A DNA stretch of 64,000 nucleotides from Acidobacteriota bacterium (GTDB lineage: Bacteria; Acidobacteriota; Holophagae; Acanthopleuribacterales; Acanthopleuribacteraceae). Below are positions 1 through 8,948 of the stretch, in pieces. The notes beneath the pieces are model-generated. The model saw nothing but the letters and a program-made list of their open reading frames with translations. It made no database searches and was not told the origin of the DNA. The position numbers and the translations under genes were made by a program. The DNA is taken from NCBI GenBank assembly GCA_020637335.1, contig JACJWC010000017.1:1-64000 (forward strand). The letters are read 5' to 3'. The stretch's first letter is position 1; each line of letters begins with the position of its first letter.

Positions 1-447
1 GGCTGGGACCAATACGCTTCCAGTTAAGACCGTGACATCGAATCCTGCTGGGTTAGCCGGATCTGGAACTATTTCCCAATCATAGATGCATGGGTCAGGG
101 CCCAGGTTTCGCACCCATCCATAGGGTGTGGCAGCTGTCCCGATACCAATAACCACTCCACCTGGGCCACCACCCCGACCGTTGCCATACTGAGGGCGTG
201 GATCGCAAGTAATCCCCGGCGGGGGTGTGGGGGTGAAATTGGGTGGTGTGTTGGTGAATTTGTTGTCGATCCGCGCAATGATACGGCAAATCCGTTCGGC
301 CCGGGCCGGCGTGGGGTCGGCTTGCCATTGGGCGACAGCGCGGTGATAGGAACGCATCATGGCTGAGTAATTGCACGCTATTGCAGGCAGCATAAAAAAT
401 TGCGTTAAGCTGAGAAAGAGGATGGGTTTTAACAGGTATTTGCGCAT
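1..447 (-). CDS. Secreted protein of unknown function, 3' end outside window
   Basis: The reading frame is open for 149 codons from an ATG at 447 to the window edge, so the C-terminus is missing. A GGAGAG ribosome site lies just upstream of the start. The first 25 residues form a signal peptide ending in AIA-C, which could be a type I cleavage site or a weak lipobox. The mature part starts with a short helical stretch, then a Pro/Thr-rich linker (PTPPPG) and a Gly-rich run (GRGGGPGG). The last visible residues look like the start of an extracellular beta-sandwich (WVRNLGPDPC). I do not recognise the family. Export to the periplasm or outer surface is the only well-supported inference. It lies downstream of the LytTR regulator on the same strand, across a gap of about 120 bp. 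Confidence 0.75.
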   Translation of the reverse strand, partial: MRKYLLKPILFLSLTQFFMLPAIACNYSAMMRSYHRAVAQWQADPTPARAERICRIIARIDNKFTNTPPNFTPTPPPGITCDPRPQYGNGRGGGPGGVVIGIGTAATPYGWVRNLGPDPCIYDWEIVPDPANPAGFDVTVLTGSVLVPA

Positions 448-567
448 AAGGCTCTCCAATGATTAGGATGCCTTTAAGTTAGAGATCTTTTTGCGGGAAG
501 CATGATTTAAGTGTTGCGAATGGGAAAGATTTAAGTTGCCGGCCGCATCTTTCGCGTCTTTGAGCCA

Positions 568-1296
568 TTACGATTCCGCAAAAAACCAGGTTTTGAAAGC
601 TTGGAGCCGGCTGCGGCTCACGGTAAAGGGGGTTCCCCCCGAACAAACGATTTCGCCAGTAGCGTGATTTTTGCTGCAGAACTGCTCAATTTGGGTTCTC
701 CGCACCAGGGCTGAGCGGTTCACCCTAAAAAAGGAGTTGTTTTTGATTTCCGCTGAAAGGTAATCGATAGTGAGATCACTGAGATAATGATTGCCGTCCA
801 GGCAACATATATTGCTGTATCTACCCTCTTTCGCAATCCAGGCAATGTGTTGTAACCAAACGACATGGGCGGTTTTGTGGGTTCTGCAGATAATCTTTTG
901 CAGCCCTTTTGGTCGGTCCAGAATGGCGTGTCGCCATTCGAGATTGACGGATTCGGTCCGAGCTCGTTCGATACTAGTGGCCAAACGATCGGGCTCGACG
1001 GGTTTTAGCAGGTAATCGCAGGCATTGGCTTCAAAGGCTTTGATGGCATATTGATCGTGTGCGGTGACAAAAATGATAAGCGGCTCAGCTTTGATGTAGG
1101 GCAGAATTTCAAAGCCATCTATGACCGGCATTTGAATGTCTAAAAAGACCAGGTCGGGCTGGGTTCTGTTGATCACCTCGATGGCCTCGAGCCCGTCCCC
1201 TGCATCGCTTACCACCTCAATGTCGGGGTGGGAATTCAATAAATTTTTGAGGAAGGCGCGGGCCGCTGGTTCATCGTCAACAATGACTGCTCTCAT
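568..1296 (-). CDS. LytTR-type response regulator
   Basis: This 242-residue cytoplasmic protein has a receiver domain (about 1-115) followed by a LytTR DNA-binding domain (about 135-240). The receiver has the acidic pair VDDE near the N-terminus, the phospho-acceptor Asp53 in FLDIQMP, Thr78 and Lys98 (LLKP). The LytTR part shows the family pattern ending in FFRVNRSALVRR and PFTVSRSR. The start is ATG 1296 with AAAGGA eight bases upstream. It overlaps the end of the upstream sensor kinase gene by 20 bp, so the two form a cognate pair translated from one message. By family, phosphorylation by the kinase would drive binding to promoter repeats. The regulated genes cannot be named; the secreted protein immediately downstream is one candidate. 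Confidence 0.93.
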   Translation of the reverse strand: MRAVIVDDEPAARAFLKNLLNSHPDIEVVSDAGDGLEAIEVINRTQPDLVFLDIQMPVIDGFEILPYIKAEPLIIFVTAHDQYAIKAFEANACDYLLKPVEPDRLATSIERARTESVNLEWRHAILDRPKGLQKIICRTHKTAHVVWLQHIAWIAKEGRYSNICCLDGNHYLSDLTIDYLSAEIKNNSFFRVNRSALVRRTQIEQFCSKNHATGEIVCSGGTPFTVSRSRLQAFKTWFFAES

Positions 1297-4156
1297 GGTT
1301 TTGGTCCTTTAAGGTCACGATAAAGTGGTGGTTGCCATTGGCAAACCGGTAGTCAAAGGGCGGGTTGCCTAACAATTGAAGTCTTTGATTGAGGTTGTGC
1401 AGCGCATGTCCGGGTCTGACATAAGTTTCAATGGGGTTTTCCAATGCCACGCCATTGTTGACAATCTCGATGGTCAACTGCTCTTGGGATTTCCGCACTT
1501 CAATTAGGACATCAAGGTGCATGACTTGCTGAAACCCGTGCGTGATGGCGTTTTCCACCAGCGGCTGAATAATCAAAACGGGAACCAGGTAGTTGTCGAG
1601 GTTGGGTTCACATGAAATTCGACAGGTGAGCCGCTCCTCAAAGCGCAACTTTTGGATTTGAAGGTAATCCTCGAGAAACCCGAGTTCTTGGTTTAGGGGA
1701 ACCCAAACCCGGCCCATTCGATCCATGGATTTGCGAAACATGGTTGATAATTTGCGCAGGATCAGTTCGCCTTTTTCTGGGGATGTGTGGACGAAGTGAA
1801 TGGCATTGGTAAATGCGTTCTGCAAAAAATGCGGGTTCATTTGCGATTGCAAGACTCGGATTTCAGCATCTTGACGGGCCTTTACTGCAATCTCTTTTTC
1901 CATTTGAACATGCAAAAACGTCTCATTCTGGCGCAATGCCTCATTACGCACCCGCAAAACCCAGAGTTGCCAGGCGATCAAGCTGAGGAAGAGCAGTCCT
2001 AGTGCCGGGCGCACCCACCAACGCAACCACAATGGTGGCTCAATAACAAACGAGTTCTGAGCAGGAATCGGAGAGGTCATGCCATCATCACGGATGGCAC
2101 TTACGGCGAATTGATAGGTACCGGGCGGGAGGTTGGAATAACGCACATGACGATCTGAGGTTTCTTTCCATTCGTTTTCCAAGCCTTGAAGTCTGTAACG
2201 ATAGCGAATGGAGCCTGGTGCGCGATAGTTCAAAGCTTGGAAATAAAAGGAGTGTTCGTTTAAACGATGGGAAAAGGCCCTGCTGGTTAGAGGGACTGGG
2301 CGATCGAATACCCTTCTCTGTCTGAGCTCGATCATTGGAGGGACCATATTGTCTTTTAAGCGTCGTGGGTCAATGACCGAAACCCCTCGGTAATGACCAA
2401 ACCAAATGCGGCCTTGTGGATCGCTGAGGCTGGCTGCGATGTTCATTTCGTTATAGGGCAAGCCGTGCTCGGTTGTGTAAAAGGTAAAATGAGAACCATT
2501 AAAAACAGCAACACCGCGCTTGGTTCCAACCCACAACGCGCCCGAATAATCTTCGGTAACAAAGAAACAGGGTTCCTGCCCCAGACCTGCTTGTGGGTTT
2601 ACGCGGCGAACTTCGTCTCCTTCTAAACGAAAAAGTCCCCGACTTGTGGCAATCCAAAGTCTTGTGCGTTGGTCTTGCGCAAAATCATAGACGTCGGTGC
2701 CGACGGTTTCGGGGAGGGTATGAAACGTGTCGCCCAGGCTACATGCCGCACCATTGTCTGTCCCGACCCACAGGTTGCGGTCCCGGTCTTCAAACAATCG
2801 GTAAATCCGTTTGGCGTTGAGACTGGGTTGTGCCCGATGAATCGAAATTACCCCATCTTTGAATTGGGCCAGTCCTCCGCTTACCGTTGCGATAAGTAGC
2901 GAGTTTTGGTGATTCACTAAAAGGTCCATCACATGGTTGTCCGGGAGACCATTTTTTATCGTATAGACCTGATTTCCCTCGGGACCCTTAAAAAGCCCAT
3001 TCCGGGTTCCAAACCACAGCGTGCCATTTTGGTCGCGGACAATGCGTCGCACAAATTGGTCGCTTAAAAAAGATCGGGGCAGGTTTTGAGGGTTCTTAGG
3101 CGAAAGTCTTTCAACACCCTGATTACTTGCCAACCACAAACTTTCCTCATTTTCCCAAAACAGGGAAAAATAGGGGCGTTCATTGGGTGTCCTGATGTAG
3201 TTTTGAAGGGCTTGGTTGGGGAGCTGGTACAGGCCAGTACAGGTTCCGAACCAAAGGCACCCTTCGCGATCCGGGATGATTGAATAAATAGTCGTAAAGC
3301 CAATTTCCTGGCTTTGGCTAACTCTCTGAAAATAGGGTCGATTTAGGCTTGCGTCGCGATCTGAAACAAAGGCGCCTTGGTCGGTTCCGACCCAGATCCT
3401 CCCCAGCGGTCCGATCGCAACACACCAGATGGATACGCACAACAGCCCGTCTTGTTGATCGAAACGGCTGATTTGGGTCCCATCGATACAGAAGAGACCA
3501 TCGTCGCTGGCCACCCAAGTGGCATTGCCGCGGTCCTGGGTAAAACCGTAAATGGTGCGTTGATCCAATTCGGGGTGAGGCAAGGGCAGAAAGCCAGTGC
3601 CATCAAATCGAAAAATGCCCGCAGTCGTGCCCAGCCAGATTTCGCCTGTGTGGATTCTTGTGGCGCGCATCATGGCACCCTGTGGAAGGCCCTCCTCCTG
3701 ACCAAACCAATGAGTGAAATCAGGGGTCCAACGGCAAAGCCCTTGATCTGTGAGGATCCAGACTGCCTCGCCCTCGAAAATCAAGTCTCGCGCCGAAATA
3801 TCATCCAATCCGTCGCCTTGAAGTTGCCGTATTTGATCGCCTTCCGCAAAAAAAATTCCGCGATGGGTCACGATCCAAAGACGACCTTGTGGGTCTTGTT
3901 TGAGCATGCGGACACGGACCGGTTTGAGCTGATCCAAAGGGTGGGGGACCGTGAAATCGAAACCATCAAACCGCATCAGGGAGTCATAAGTGCCAAACCA
4001 AATGTAACCATCATGGGCTTGGTAAAGGGACAAAACGGCCGTGTTGGTCAATCCGTCCGCCAGGCTATAGGCGCGAAAAGGATATTCCAGGGATTGGGCC
4101 ATGGCCATTTGGCCGAGGCTTAAAAGGCAAAAAACCACGTTGATGAAGCCGTTCAT
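1277..4156 (-). CDS. Two-component sensor kinase with periplasmic beta-propeller, Y_Y_Y and LytS-type kinase domains
   Basis: This 959-residue inner-membrane sensor starts with a signal peptide (about 1-21, ending AMAQS). Many two-component-propeller repeats follow, with recurring patterns such as LWFGT and IWVGT, up to about residue 620. A Y_Y_Y domain comes next (about 640-715), then one membrane span (about 722-742) and a LytS/YehU-type kinase. The phospho-acceptor is His776 in QMNPHFLQN; the usual motif is NPHFLFN, so one aromatic residue is replaced. The ATPase N-box reads PLVENAITHGF. The architecture is that of hybrid-type nutrient sensors, but here the receiver/LytTR output is a separate gene overlapping by 20 bp. 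The ligand is unknown; carbohydrate sensing is common in relatives. The Shine-Dalgarno is weak, but the signal peptide supports this start. Confidence 0.93.
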   Translation of the reverse strand: MNGFINVVFCLLSLGQMAMAQSLEYPFRAYSLADGLTNTAVLSLYQAHDGYIWFGTYDSLMRFDGFDFTVPHPLDQLKPVRVRMLKQDPQGRLWIVTHRGIFFAEGDQIRQLQGDGLDDISARDLIFEGEAVWILTDQGLCRWTPDFTHWFGQEEGLPQGAMMRATRIHTGEIWLGTTAGIFRFDGTGFLPLPHPELDQRTIYGFTQDRGNATWVASDDGLFCIDGTQISRFDQQDGLLCVSIWCVAIGPLGRIWVGTDQGAFVSDRDASLNRPYFQRVSQSQEIGFTTIYSIIPDREGCLWFGTCTGLYQLPNQALQNYIRTPNERPYFSLFWENEESLWLASNQGVERLSPKNPQNLPRSFLSDQFVRRIVRDQNGTLWFGTRNGLFKGPEGNQVYTIKNGLPDNHVMDLLVNHQNSLLIATVSGGLAQFKDGVISIHRAQPSLNAKRIYRLFEDRDRNLWVGTDNGAACSLGDTFHTLPETVGTDVYDFAQDQRTRLWIATSRGLFRLEGDEVRRVNPQAGLGQEPCFFVTEDYSGALWVGTKRGVAVFNGSHFTFYTTEHGLPYNEMNIAASLSDPQGRIWFGHYRGVSVIDPRRLKDNMVPPMIELRQRRVFDRPVPLTSRAFSHRLNEHSFYFQALNYRAPGSIRYRYRLQGLENEWKETSDRHVRYSNLPPGTYQFAVSAIRDDGMTSPIPAQNSFVIEPPLWLRWWVRPALGLLFLSLIAWQLWVLRVRNEALRQNETFLHVQMEKEIAVKARQDAEIRVLQSQMNPHFLQNAFTNAIHFVHTSPEKGELILRKLSTMFRKSMDRMGRVWVPLNQELGFLEDYLQIQKLRFEERLTCRISCEPNLDNYLVPVLIIQPLVENAITHGFQQVMHLDVLIEVRKSQEQLTIEIVNNGVALENPIETYVRPGHALHNLNQRLQLLGNPPFDYRFANGNHHFIVTLKDQNHESSHC

Positions 4157-4387
4157 GGTGTCTCATTATCCCCAAAACCCCCGTTCCCAACCAAATTCAA
4201 GTCGCCAACGGCCAGTTATTCGGACATCAACGGCATCAATTGAGGCAGGCTTTTGGCCGTATCCAGCCAAACTATTGAAGAACGAGCATTCTGGGCTGTA
4301 TGGCAAATGATTTCGGCCCAAGGTCGGGTAAATTGCCTGGCCAGCTCAAACGCTAAACCATTAGCCATTCGCCTATGTCTCTTTTCT

Positions 4388-5194
4388 TTAATGCTTTTTT
4401 TTGCCGGTAACGATATGGGCAGGTGCACAAAATTGGACCGTTCCATCCGCTTGTTTGTAGGGGGCCAGCACCTGTTCGGCTTCCTCCAACACTTTTTGGA
4501 TGGTTGGTTCATCCAAATGGACACCCATGACGGGCAACCATCCACGCAAATCCGCTTCTACCATCACCTTAATACTCGGAAAATTTGCCGTTCCCAATTC
4601 CGTGGTTATATTGATGGCCTCGACCCCAGATTGCAAGAAAAGCTCCATTAGCTTTTCTCGATCGCCCAATTGGAACGGAGCGCGTAAGGCATTACCGGCT
4701 GCTTCGCCAGCCAGCCGATCCAATAAGGCCACTTCCAAAGGATAGGCTTCCGAGCGTTCCAAACTTTCCCAAACAGCCACGGCCAAACAGCCACCGGGCT
4801 TCATTACCCGGACCATTTCACGGATCGCCTGGACCCGATCGGAGAAGAACATAAGCCCGAATTGACTCACCACGGCATCAAAACTGGAATCTGGAAAGGG
4901 AAGAGCTTCCGCAACCCCCGATTGCCAATCAACTTCGGGGCAGATTTCTTGGGCCACGGCTAACATACCCGGCCCTGGATCCAGGCCAACCACGTGACCG
5001 GACCCGATTCTTTGGTTGGCAGTTCGCGCCAAAATCCCTGTCCCGCAGGCCACATCCAGAACGCGCTGATTCTCGCAAACACCGGCCGCGTCGAGGATAC
5101 CTGCGCACCATTGCTGAAACAGGGCAGGCACGTGCAAGTACTCATAGGCTCTGGCTCCTGCCACTAATTCTTCCATCTTGGCTACATTTGACAT
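4388..5194 (-). CDS. Class I SAM-dependent methyltransferase
   Basis: This 268-residue cytoplasmic protein has the Rossmann methyltransferase fold. Motif I is VLDVACGTGILAR at about residues 45-57, then VGLDPGPGML (motif II), EALPFPDSSFDAVVSQFG (motif IV) and MKPGG (post-motif). It resembles the UbiE/Methyltransf_11 group, but the substrate cannot be told. The frame extends 29 codons further upstream. I chose the ATG at 5194 because GAGGAGG lies five bases before it and the Rossmann fold starts soon after. The gene stands alone: about 230 bp without a supported gene separate it from the sensor kinase downstream, and a 324-bp region lies upstream. Confidence 0.88.
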   Translation of the reverse strand: MSNVAKMEELVAGARAYEYLHVPALFQQWCAGILDAAGVCENQRVLDVACGTGILARTANQRIGSGHVVGLDPGPGMLAVAQEICPEVDWQSGVAEALPFPDSSFDAVVSQFGLMFFSDRVQAIREMVRVMKPGGCLAVAVWESLERSEAYPLEVALLDRLAGEAAGNALRAPFQLGDREKLMELFLQSGVEAINITTELGTANFPSIKVMVEADLRGWLPVMGVHLDEPTIQKVLEEAEQVLAPYKQADGTVQFCAPAHIVTGKKKH

Positions 5195-5417
5195 GTTTTC
5201 CTCCTCAAATGCGGGCATTTCTGCGAATGGATTGTTTTTTTGCGATTCACAAATCAATGTACCATCCAGGGCAGGATCCATAAAGCCAACACCGACCTCT
5301 GATGTTGGGTAGGTGTGGCCCTTTTAGAAAGTGAATTTGGGGGATAGGGCCTTTGTTTAGCTGGCTTATTGCGGTACGCCGATGCGCCATTGGATGCGAA
5401 CCATGATTCACCGCGCC

Positions 5418-5446
5418 TTGTTCTCGTGCGACGGCTTGTCTAAAAT
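5418..5446 (+). promoter_or_regulatory. Sigma-70-like promoter of the peroxiredoxin gene
   Basis: TTGTTC at 5418-5423 and TAAAAT at 5441-5446 are separated by exactly 17 bp. Initiation near 5453 would give a leader of about 65 nt before the ATG at 5519. This is the only recognised element in the 324-bp gap between the methyltransferase start and the peroxiredoxin. I saw no clear OxyR or PerR operator. Confidence 0.6.
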
Positions 5447-5518
5447 GAAGATCCTTGATCAAGCGCGCGTCCGCGCGCAATTCCTACAGGTCTCTGAGTA
5501 AAACTTAAGGAGTTAACC

Positions 5519-6130
5519 ATGTTAGTTACCAAGAAAGCCCCTGAGTTTAAAGCGGTTGCCGTTATGCCGGACAACAGCTTTAAAGAGTTGAAACTTTCCG
5601 ATTACAAAGGCAAAAAAGTTGTTTTGTTCTTTTATCCGCTCGATTTCACGTTTGTTTGTCCGACCGAGTTGTTGGCCTTCGATCACCGTATCGCCGAATT
5701 CGAAAAGCGTGGGGTTCAGGTTGTCGGTTGCTCGATCGATTCCCAGTTCAGCCACCTGGCTTGGAAAAACACCTCGGTCGATAATGGTGGGATCGGTAAT
5801 GTTCGTTACCCGATTCTGGCTGATGTCGATAAATCGATTGCCCGCAGCTACGAAGTGTTGGTGGGTTCCGATGAGGCCGGCAAAGGCGGCACGGTTGCCT
5901 TGCGTGGCTCCTTCCTGATCGATGAGGAAGGTGTGGTCCGCCATGCAGTTATTAATGACCTGCCTTTGGGCCGGAACATCGACGAAATGTTGCGTATGAT
6001 CGACAGCTTGAACTTCCACCAAAAACACGGTGAAGTATGTCCCGCCGGCTGGAAAGATGGCGATACCGGCATGAAAGCCAGCACCAGTGGCGTTGCCGAA
6101 TACCTGGCTAAAAACGCTGCCAACCTGTAA
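5519..6130 (+). CDS. Typical 2-Cys peroxiredoxin (AhpC/Prx1 type)
   Basis: This 203-residue cytosolic enzyme reduces H2O2, organic peroxides and probably peroxynitrite, using a thiol reductant. The peroxidatic Cys47 sits in FTFVCPTE and the resolving Cys174 in EVCPAGW. The GGIG loop (90-93) and the C-terminal tail resemble over-oxidation-sensitive 2-Cys enzymes, although the usual YF motif is replaced (AEYLAKN). The length is normal for the family. AAGGAG lies upstream of the ATG. The gene is monocistronic, between a strong promoter and a bidirectional terminator. No ahpF or other reductase is adjacent, so its electron donor (thioredoxin or AhpF) lies elsewhere. Confidence 0.96.
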   Translation: MLVTKKAPEFKAVAVMPDNSFKELKLSDYKGKKVVLFFYPLDFTFVCPTELLAFDHRIAEFEKRGVQVVGCSIDSQFSHLAWKNTSVDNGGIGNVRYPILADVDKSIARSYEVLVGSDEAGKGGTVALRGSFLIDEEGVVRHAVINDLPLGRNIDEMLRMIDSLNFHQKHGEVCPAGWKDGDTGMKASTSGVAEYLAKNAANL

Positions 6131-6148
6131 TTTTTTCGCCTTAAAACC

Positions 6149-6180
6149 AAAAAGCCCGCCAAAAAAGGCGGGCTTTTTTA
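6149..6180. terminator. Bidirectional rho-independent terminator
   Basis: A 12-bp stem pairs AAAAAGCCCGCC (6149-6160) with its complement (6167-6178) around a six-base loop. A T-run follows on the + strand and the A-rich side gives a T-run on the other strand. It lies between the convergent peroxiredoxin and Tyr-rich protein genes and probably stops both transcripts. Confidence 0.92.
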
Positions 6181-6201
6181 TTTTGGCACCGATTGCTCAG
6201 C

Positions 6202-6915
6202 CTAATCCTTTTTGTATCCGCGTGAGGTGGCCTTTCCACCAGAAGAACGCGAGCTGGAGCTAGAACTCGAGCGGGTGGTGGTGTGGGTCGAATGGGTCGT
6301 TCGGGTGGATCCGCTATAGGATTTTCCCCCGGAATCCGAGCCGCGCGTCCGCGCATGACCGACGACCCGATCGGGGACGTCATTGCGGTAACCCGTGCGA
6401 TGGGCACGGTTGCCGGGAATGTAACGATAATTGGAGTAGTAGTTGCGGTAATACGGGTAGGACCAGTAGCCGGGATAGCCATAGGGATAACCCAGATAGC
6501 CGTAATAACCCAAGCTGCCATAATAGCCGTAGTAGCCATAAAACGTGTCCCACCAGTAATCCGGAGAGAACCAGAACCAGGAAGAGCCATAAAAACAATC
6601 CCACGGATCGCGGTAATAGGAAAGCGCTGCGCCGTGACCGCTGTAGCGGCGCGGGTAGCTGTCATCCGAGGCTGGCGCGGCATATGAGCCTGAATCCAGG
6701 GTAACCAGTTCGTCGACTAACCAGTCCGCCAACCCATTTTTCTTCATGGTCATGAGCGTGTCACGGTTAATGTCGAAATCAATGCCTTCCTGTTGGATCT
6801 TCTCGATGATGGCCTCTTTGCTAGCACCTGAGTGGGCGAGTGTGATGAGTTCATCCAGGCTCAATTGGCCCGCAAAAAGCCATGTTCCTAAAATGATTAT
6901 TGCCAAGCTACGCAT
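6202..6915 (-). CDS. Secreted tyrosine-rich low-complexity protein
   Basis: This 237-residue protein has a signal peptide (about 1-17). A helical section follows (about 18-75), with two repeats of the pattern LSLDELITLAHSGASKEAII and DTLMTMKKNGLADWLVDEL, a form often seen in small exported acidobacterial-type proteins. Residues about 95-165 are extremely rich in Tyr, Gly and Trp (repeats such as YGYYGYYGSLGYYGYLGY). The C-terminus (about 185-237) is almost all Ser, Thr, Gly, Arg and His. The composition suggests a disordered or aggregating extracellular or outer-membrane-associated protein, not an enzyme. GGAGG precedes the ATG at 6915. The gene starts 10 bp after the barrel gene, so the two are co-transcribed. 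Confidence 0.8.
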   Translation of the reverse strand: MRSLAIIILGTWLFAGQLSLDELITLAHSGASKEAIIEKIQQEGIDFDINRDTLMTMKKNGLADWLVDELVTLDSGSYAAPASDDSYPRRYSGHGAALSYYRDPWDCFYGSSWFWFSPDYWWDTFYGYYGYYGSLGYYGYLGYPYGYPGYWSYPYYRNYYSNYRYIPGNRAHRTGYRNDVPDRVVGHARTRGSDSGGKSYSGSTRTTHSTHTTTRSSSSSSSRSSGGKATSRGYKKD

Positions 6916-6925
6916 AAGGCCTCCT

Positions 6926-7642
6926 TCAGAATCTCAAGGTAATGCCGGCCAGGTAAGATTTGGCGCCCAGGTCTAAATCGCCGAAGCCTTCAAAATCACC
7001 GGCCAGCTCATCGTCGGCAAAGTCTTGTTGTGCCGACAAATCAAAATCTATGTTTTTCGTGATGTTGATGCGCAAGCCAATCCCTGCACGAAGGGCTCCG
7101 CTCACGCCATCATCGGTGAATGTGTCCCTGAAAACCTCCAAGGTGTCGACATCGACAAAATAGCCGTCCTGGTAGAAATCCCAAGATTTAAAACCGGCAG
7201 CCACTTGAATATAAGGCACAAACAGGCGAGGAAGCCAAGCTTTGGTGCCAAAAAAGGTGCCCGCACCGAAAGGCGTGATGGTGACCATCGCGCCGACAAA
7301 GTTGGTTTCCAGACTGGTTTCCTGGCGGATGGCGTCGCCATCCTCGAATTCGTAGAAACGATCTTCGCTATCTACTTTTTCGCTGTAGTGGCTCCAACCG
7401 CCGCCAATCGCTACGTAGTTATTAACTTGAAATTGGTAGTTTATTTGGAAGAGGGGGCCGTCCAGTTCATCGCTGTCAAAGGTCAAATTTTCTTCACTGA
7501 ATGTGTAGATGTCACTGCTTTTATCCGGCACGTTCCAGCCACCTTGAATTTGAATCAGACTGACCCGACTGCCGAGAAAATAATCGTCCTGTGCCATCAA
7601 TAAACCGGCACTTGCTAAAAGTACAAACCAGAAATGTCGCAT
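6926..7642 (-). CDS. Outer-membrane beta-barrel protein
   Basis: This 238-residue protein starts with a signal peptide (about 1-18, ending LLMAQ). Alternating amphipathic strands follow, rich in aromatic and acidic residues, and the C-terminus is LAGITLRF. The terminal Phe is the usual recognition signal for barrel assembly. Its size fits an eight-stranded barrel of the general OMP_b-brl/OmpW kind. The frame opens 14 codons earlier, but the ATG at 7642 has GGGAGG at optimal spacing and is followed directly by the signal peptide. It is the first gene of a two-gene unit with the Tyr-rich protein, which suggests they act together at the outer membrane. No specific substrate is indicated. Confidence 0.82.
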   Translation of the reverse strand: MRHFWFVLLASAGLLMAQDDYFLGSRVSLIQIQGGWNVPDKSSDIYTFSEENLTFDSDELDGPLFQINYQFQVNNYVAIGGGWSHYSEKVDSEDRFYEFEDGDAIRQETSLETNFVGAMVTITPFGAGTFFGTKAWLPRLFVPYIQVAAGFKSWDFYQDGYFVDVDTLEVFRDTFTDDGVSGALRAGIGLRINITKNIDFDLSAQQDFADDELAGDFEGFGDLDLGAKSYLAGITLRF

Positions 7643-7785
7643 ACGGACCTCCCTTCTCTGGGTTATAAAAGAGGCAATTCCCATGCCAGCTTAAGGGCCG
7701 CAAAATACATGGGAATTGAGGCTAGGTCGTCGTTTTTTACGGACAAATGTCTGGAATTTCGCTATCCAAAGGGGCCACTTGTCAG

Positions 7786-8838
7786 TTAAAGCGCTGGATA
7801 CAGTTTCTTGAGCCAGGCGGTCAATTCCTGTGCACTTGGGTTCCGGGCCAGAATCACACCGTTTCTATCGATGAGGTATTGGGTGGGCAGTTGCTGGGCA
7901 CCATAAGCTTCACCGACTTGATTCTCGTTGTCAAAAACATTGGGCCATGGCATTGAATCGCGTTTTAAGGCCTTCTGCCATGCCTCCTGTTGATCTTGTG
8001 TCGCTACCCCAAGTATTTCAAAACCCTGGGGATGATAGGTTTGGTAAAGTATTTTGAGGCCGGGCAATTCCGCTCTGCAGCTGGGACACCAGGAAGCCCA
8101 AAAATCGAGAAGGAAAACATTTCCTGCAAAGTTTATTGGCCGATACTTCTGACCATTGGCATCTGCTAATACAAAATCCGAGACTTTTTTGCCCGGTTCT
8201 GTAGCGGCTACCTTCGCCAATTGCAGGGTGAGCGATATAGTCAAAGGGTTACCCGGCAGTTCGGCTTGGAAAAGTAATGCGCGTTCACGGATGAAGTCCA
8301 CTTGTTTGTTAAAGTCCAGTACTTGCATGGCTGCAAATCCAGCTGGTGTTGCGCCCAGTTGCCGGATGGCGGCAAATAGTTCCGGCCAGAACGCCTCCAA
8401 CTGGGCATCCCGCTCTGCCAACATGGCTGTCAGTTCTTCGCTATCGCCTTGTTCCAAGACCGCATCTGCGCGTTGTTTGAGGGACGCAAAATGGAGTTGG
8501 TTCAATTCGCCCAGGCGGCGATAAAAATCTTGCAGTTGGTCTGTATTTTTGGAACCTGAAACTTGGATTTTACTTTCGCTTTCCGTTATCTGCACACGAC
8601 CCGGCTCATCGATAGCCAGAACGGTTTGGCGCTTGCCGATTCTCAGGCGAAACAAATTGGGACCATCCCACGGCGGTTGCAGGAGAAAGGTTCCATCGTG
8701 GATATCACTCTCCAGAAAGTTTGTATAGGCGAGTTGTTGACTGTCCCAACGCTGCAGAAGGACGTGCGATTCAGCATGAAAACCACTGCCTTGAATCTCC
8801 AAAGGAGAAAGGATGAGGCAGGCAAAAAATAGGGTCAT
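7786..8838 (-). CDS. TlpA-like thioredoxin-fold protein with N-terminal extension
   Basis: This 350-residue exported protein has a signal sequence (first about 18 residues) and an N-terminal region of about 190 residues, beta-rich then helical, like the DUF4369-type extension of Bacteroidetes TlpA proteins. A C-terminal thioredoxin domain follows (about 215-350). The active site is FWASWCPSC, and the cis-proline loop is QLPTQYLIDRNG. Such proteins reduce or isomerise disulfides in the periplasm, for example in cytochrome c maturation or stress response. The frame opens 13 codons upstream, but the ATG at 8838 has GGGAG seven bases before it. The next gene upstream on the same strand is a membrane AraC regulator about 110 bp away, a candidate regulator. 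Confidence 0.88.
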   Translation of the reverse strand: MTLFFACLILSPLEIQGSGFHAESHVLLQRWDSQQLAYTNFLESDIHDGTFLLQPPWDGPNLFRLRIGKRQTVLAIDEPGRVQITESESKIQVSGSKNTDQLQDFYRRLGELNQLHFASLKQRADAVLEQGDSEELTAMLAERDAQLEAFWPELFAAIRQLGATPAGFAAMQVLDFNKQVDFIRERALLFQAELPGNPLTISLTLQLAKVAATEPGKKVSDFVLADANGQKYRPINFAGNVFLLDFWASWCPSCRAELPGLKILYQTYHPQGFEILGVATQDQQEAWQKALKRDSMPWPNVFDNENQVGEAYGAQQLPTQYLIDRNGVILARNPSAQELTAWLKKLYPAL

Positions 8839-8948
8839 GGAGGAACTCCCGGGTTTGGCATTAGATGGGTAAACCATCCTGCCGAAACCTAACGCAGGGC
8901 CCCTTCTCGCATCGACCGGATTCCGGAATTCGCACCTTTTCGCAGGAA

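Noticed and set aside
3377..4123. A 248-codon + strand frame inside the sensor kinase gene
   Set aside because: It is antisense to a well-supported 959-residue protein and lacks domains, a ribosome site or sensible composition.
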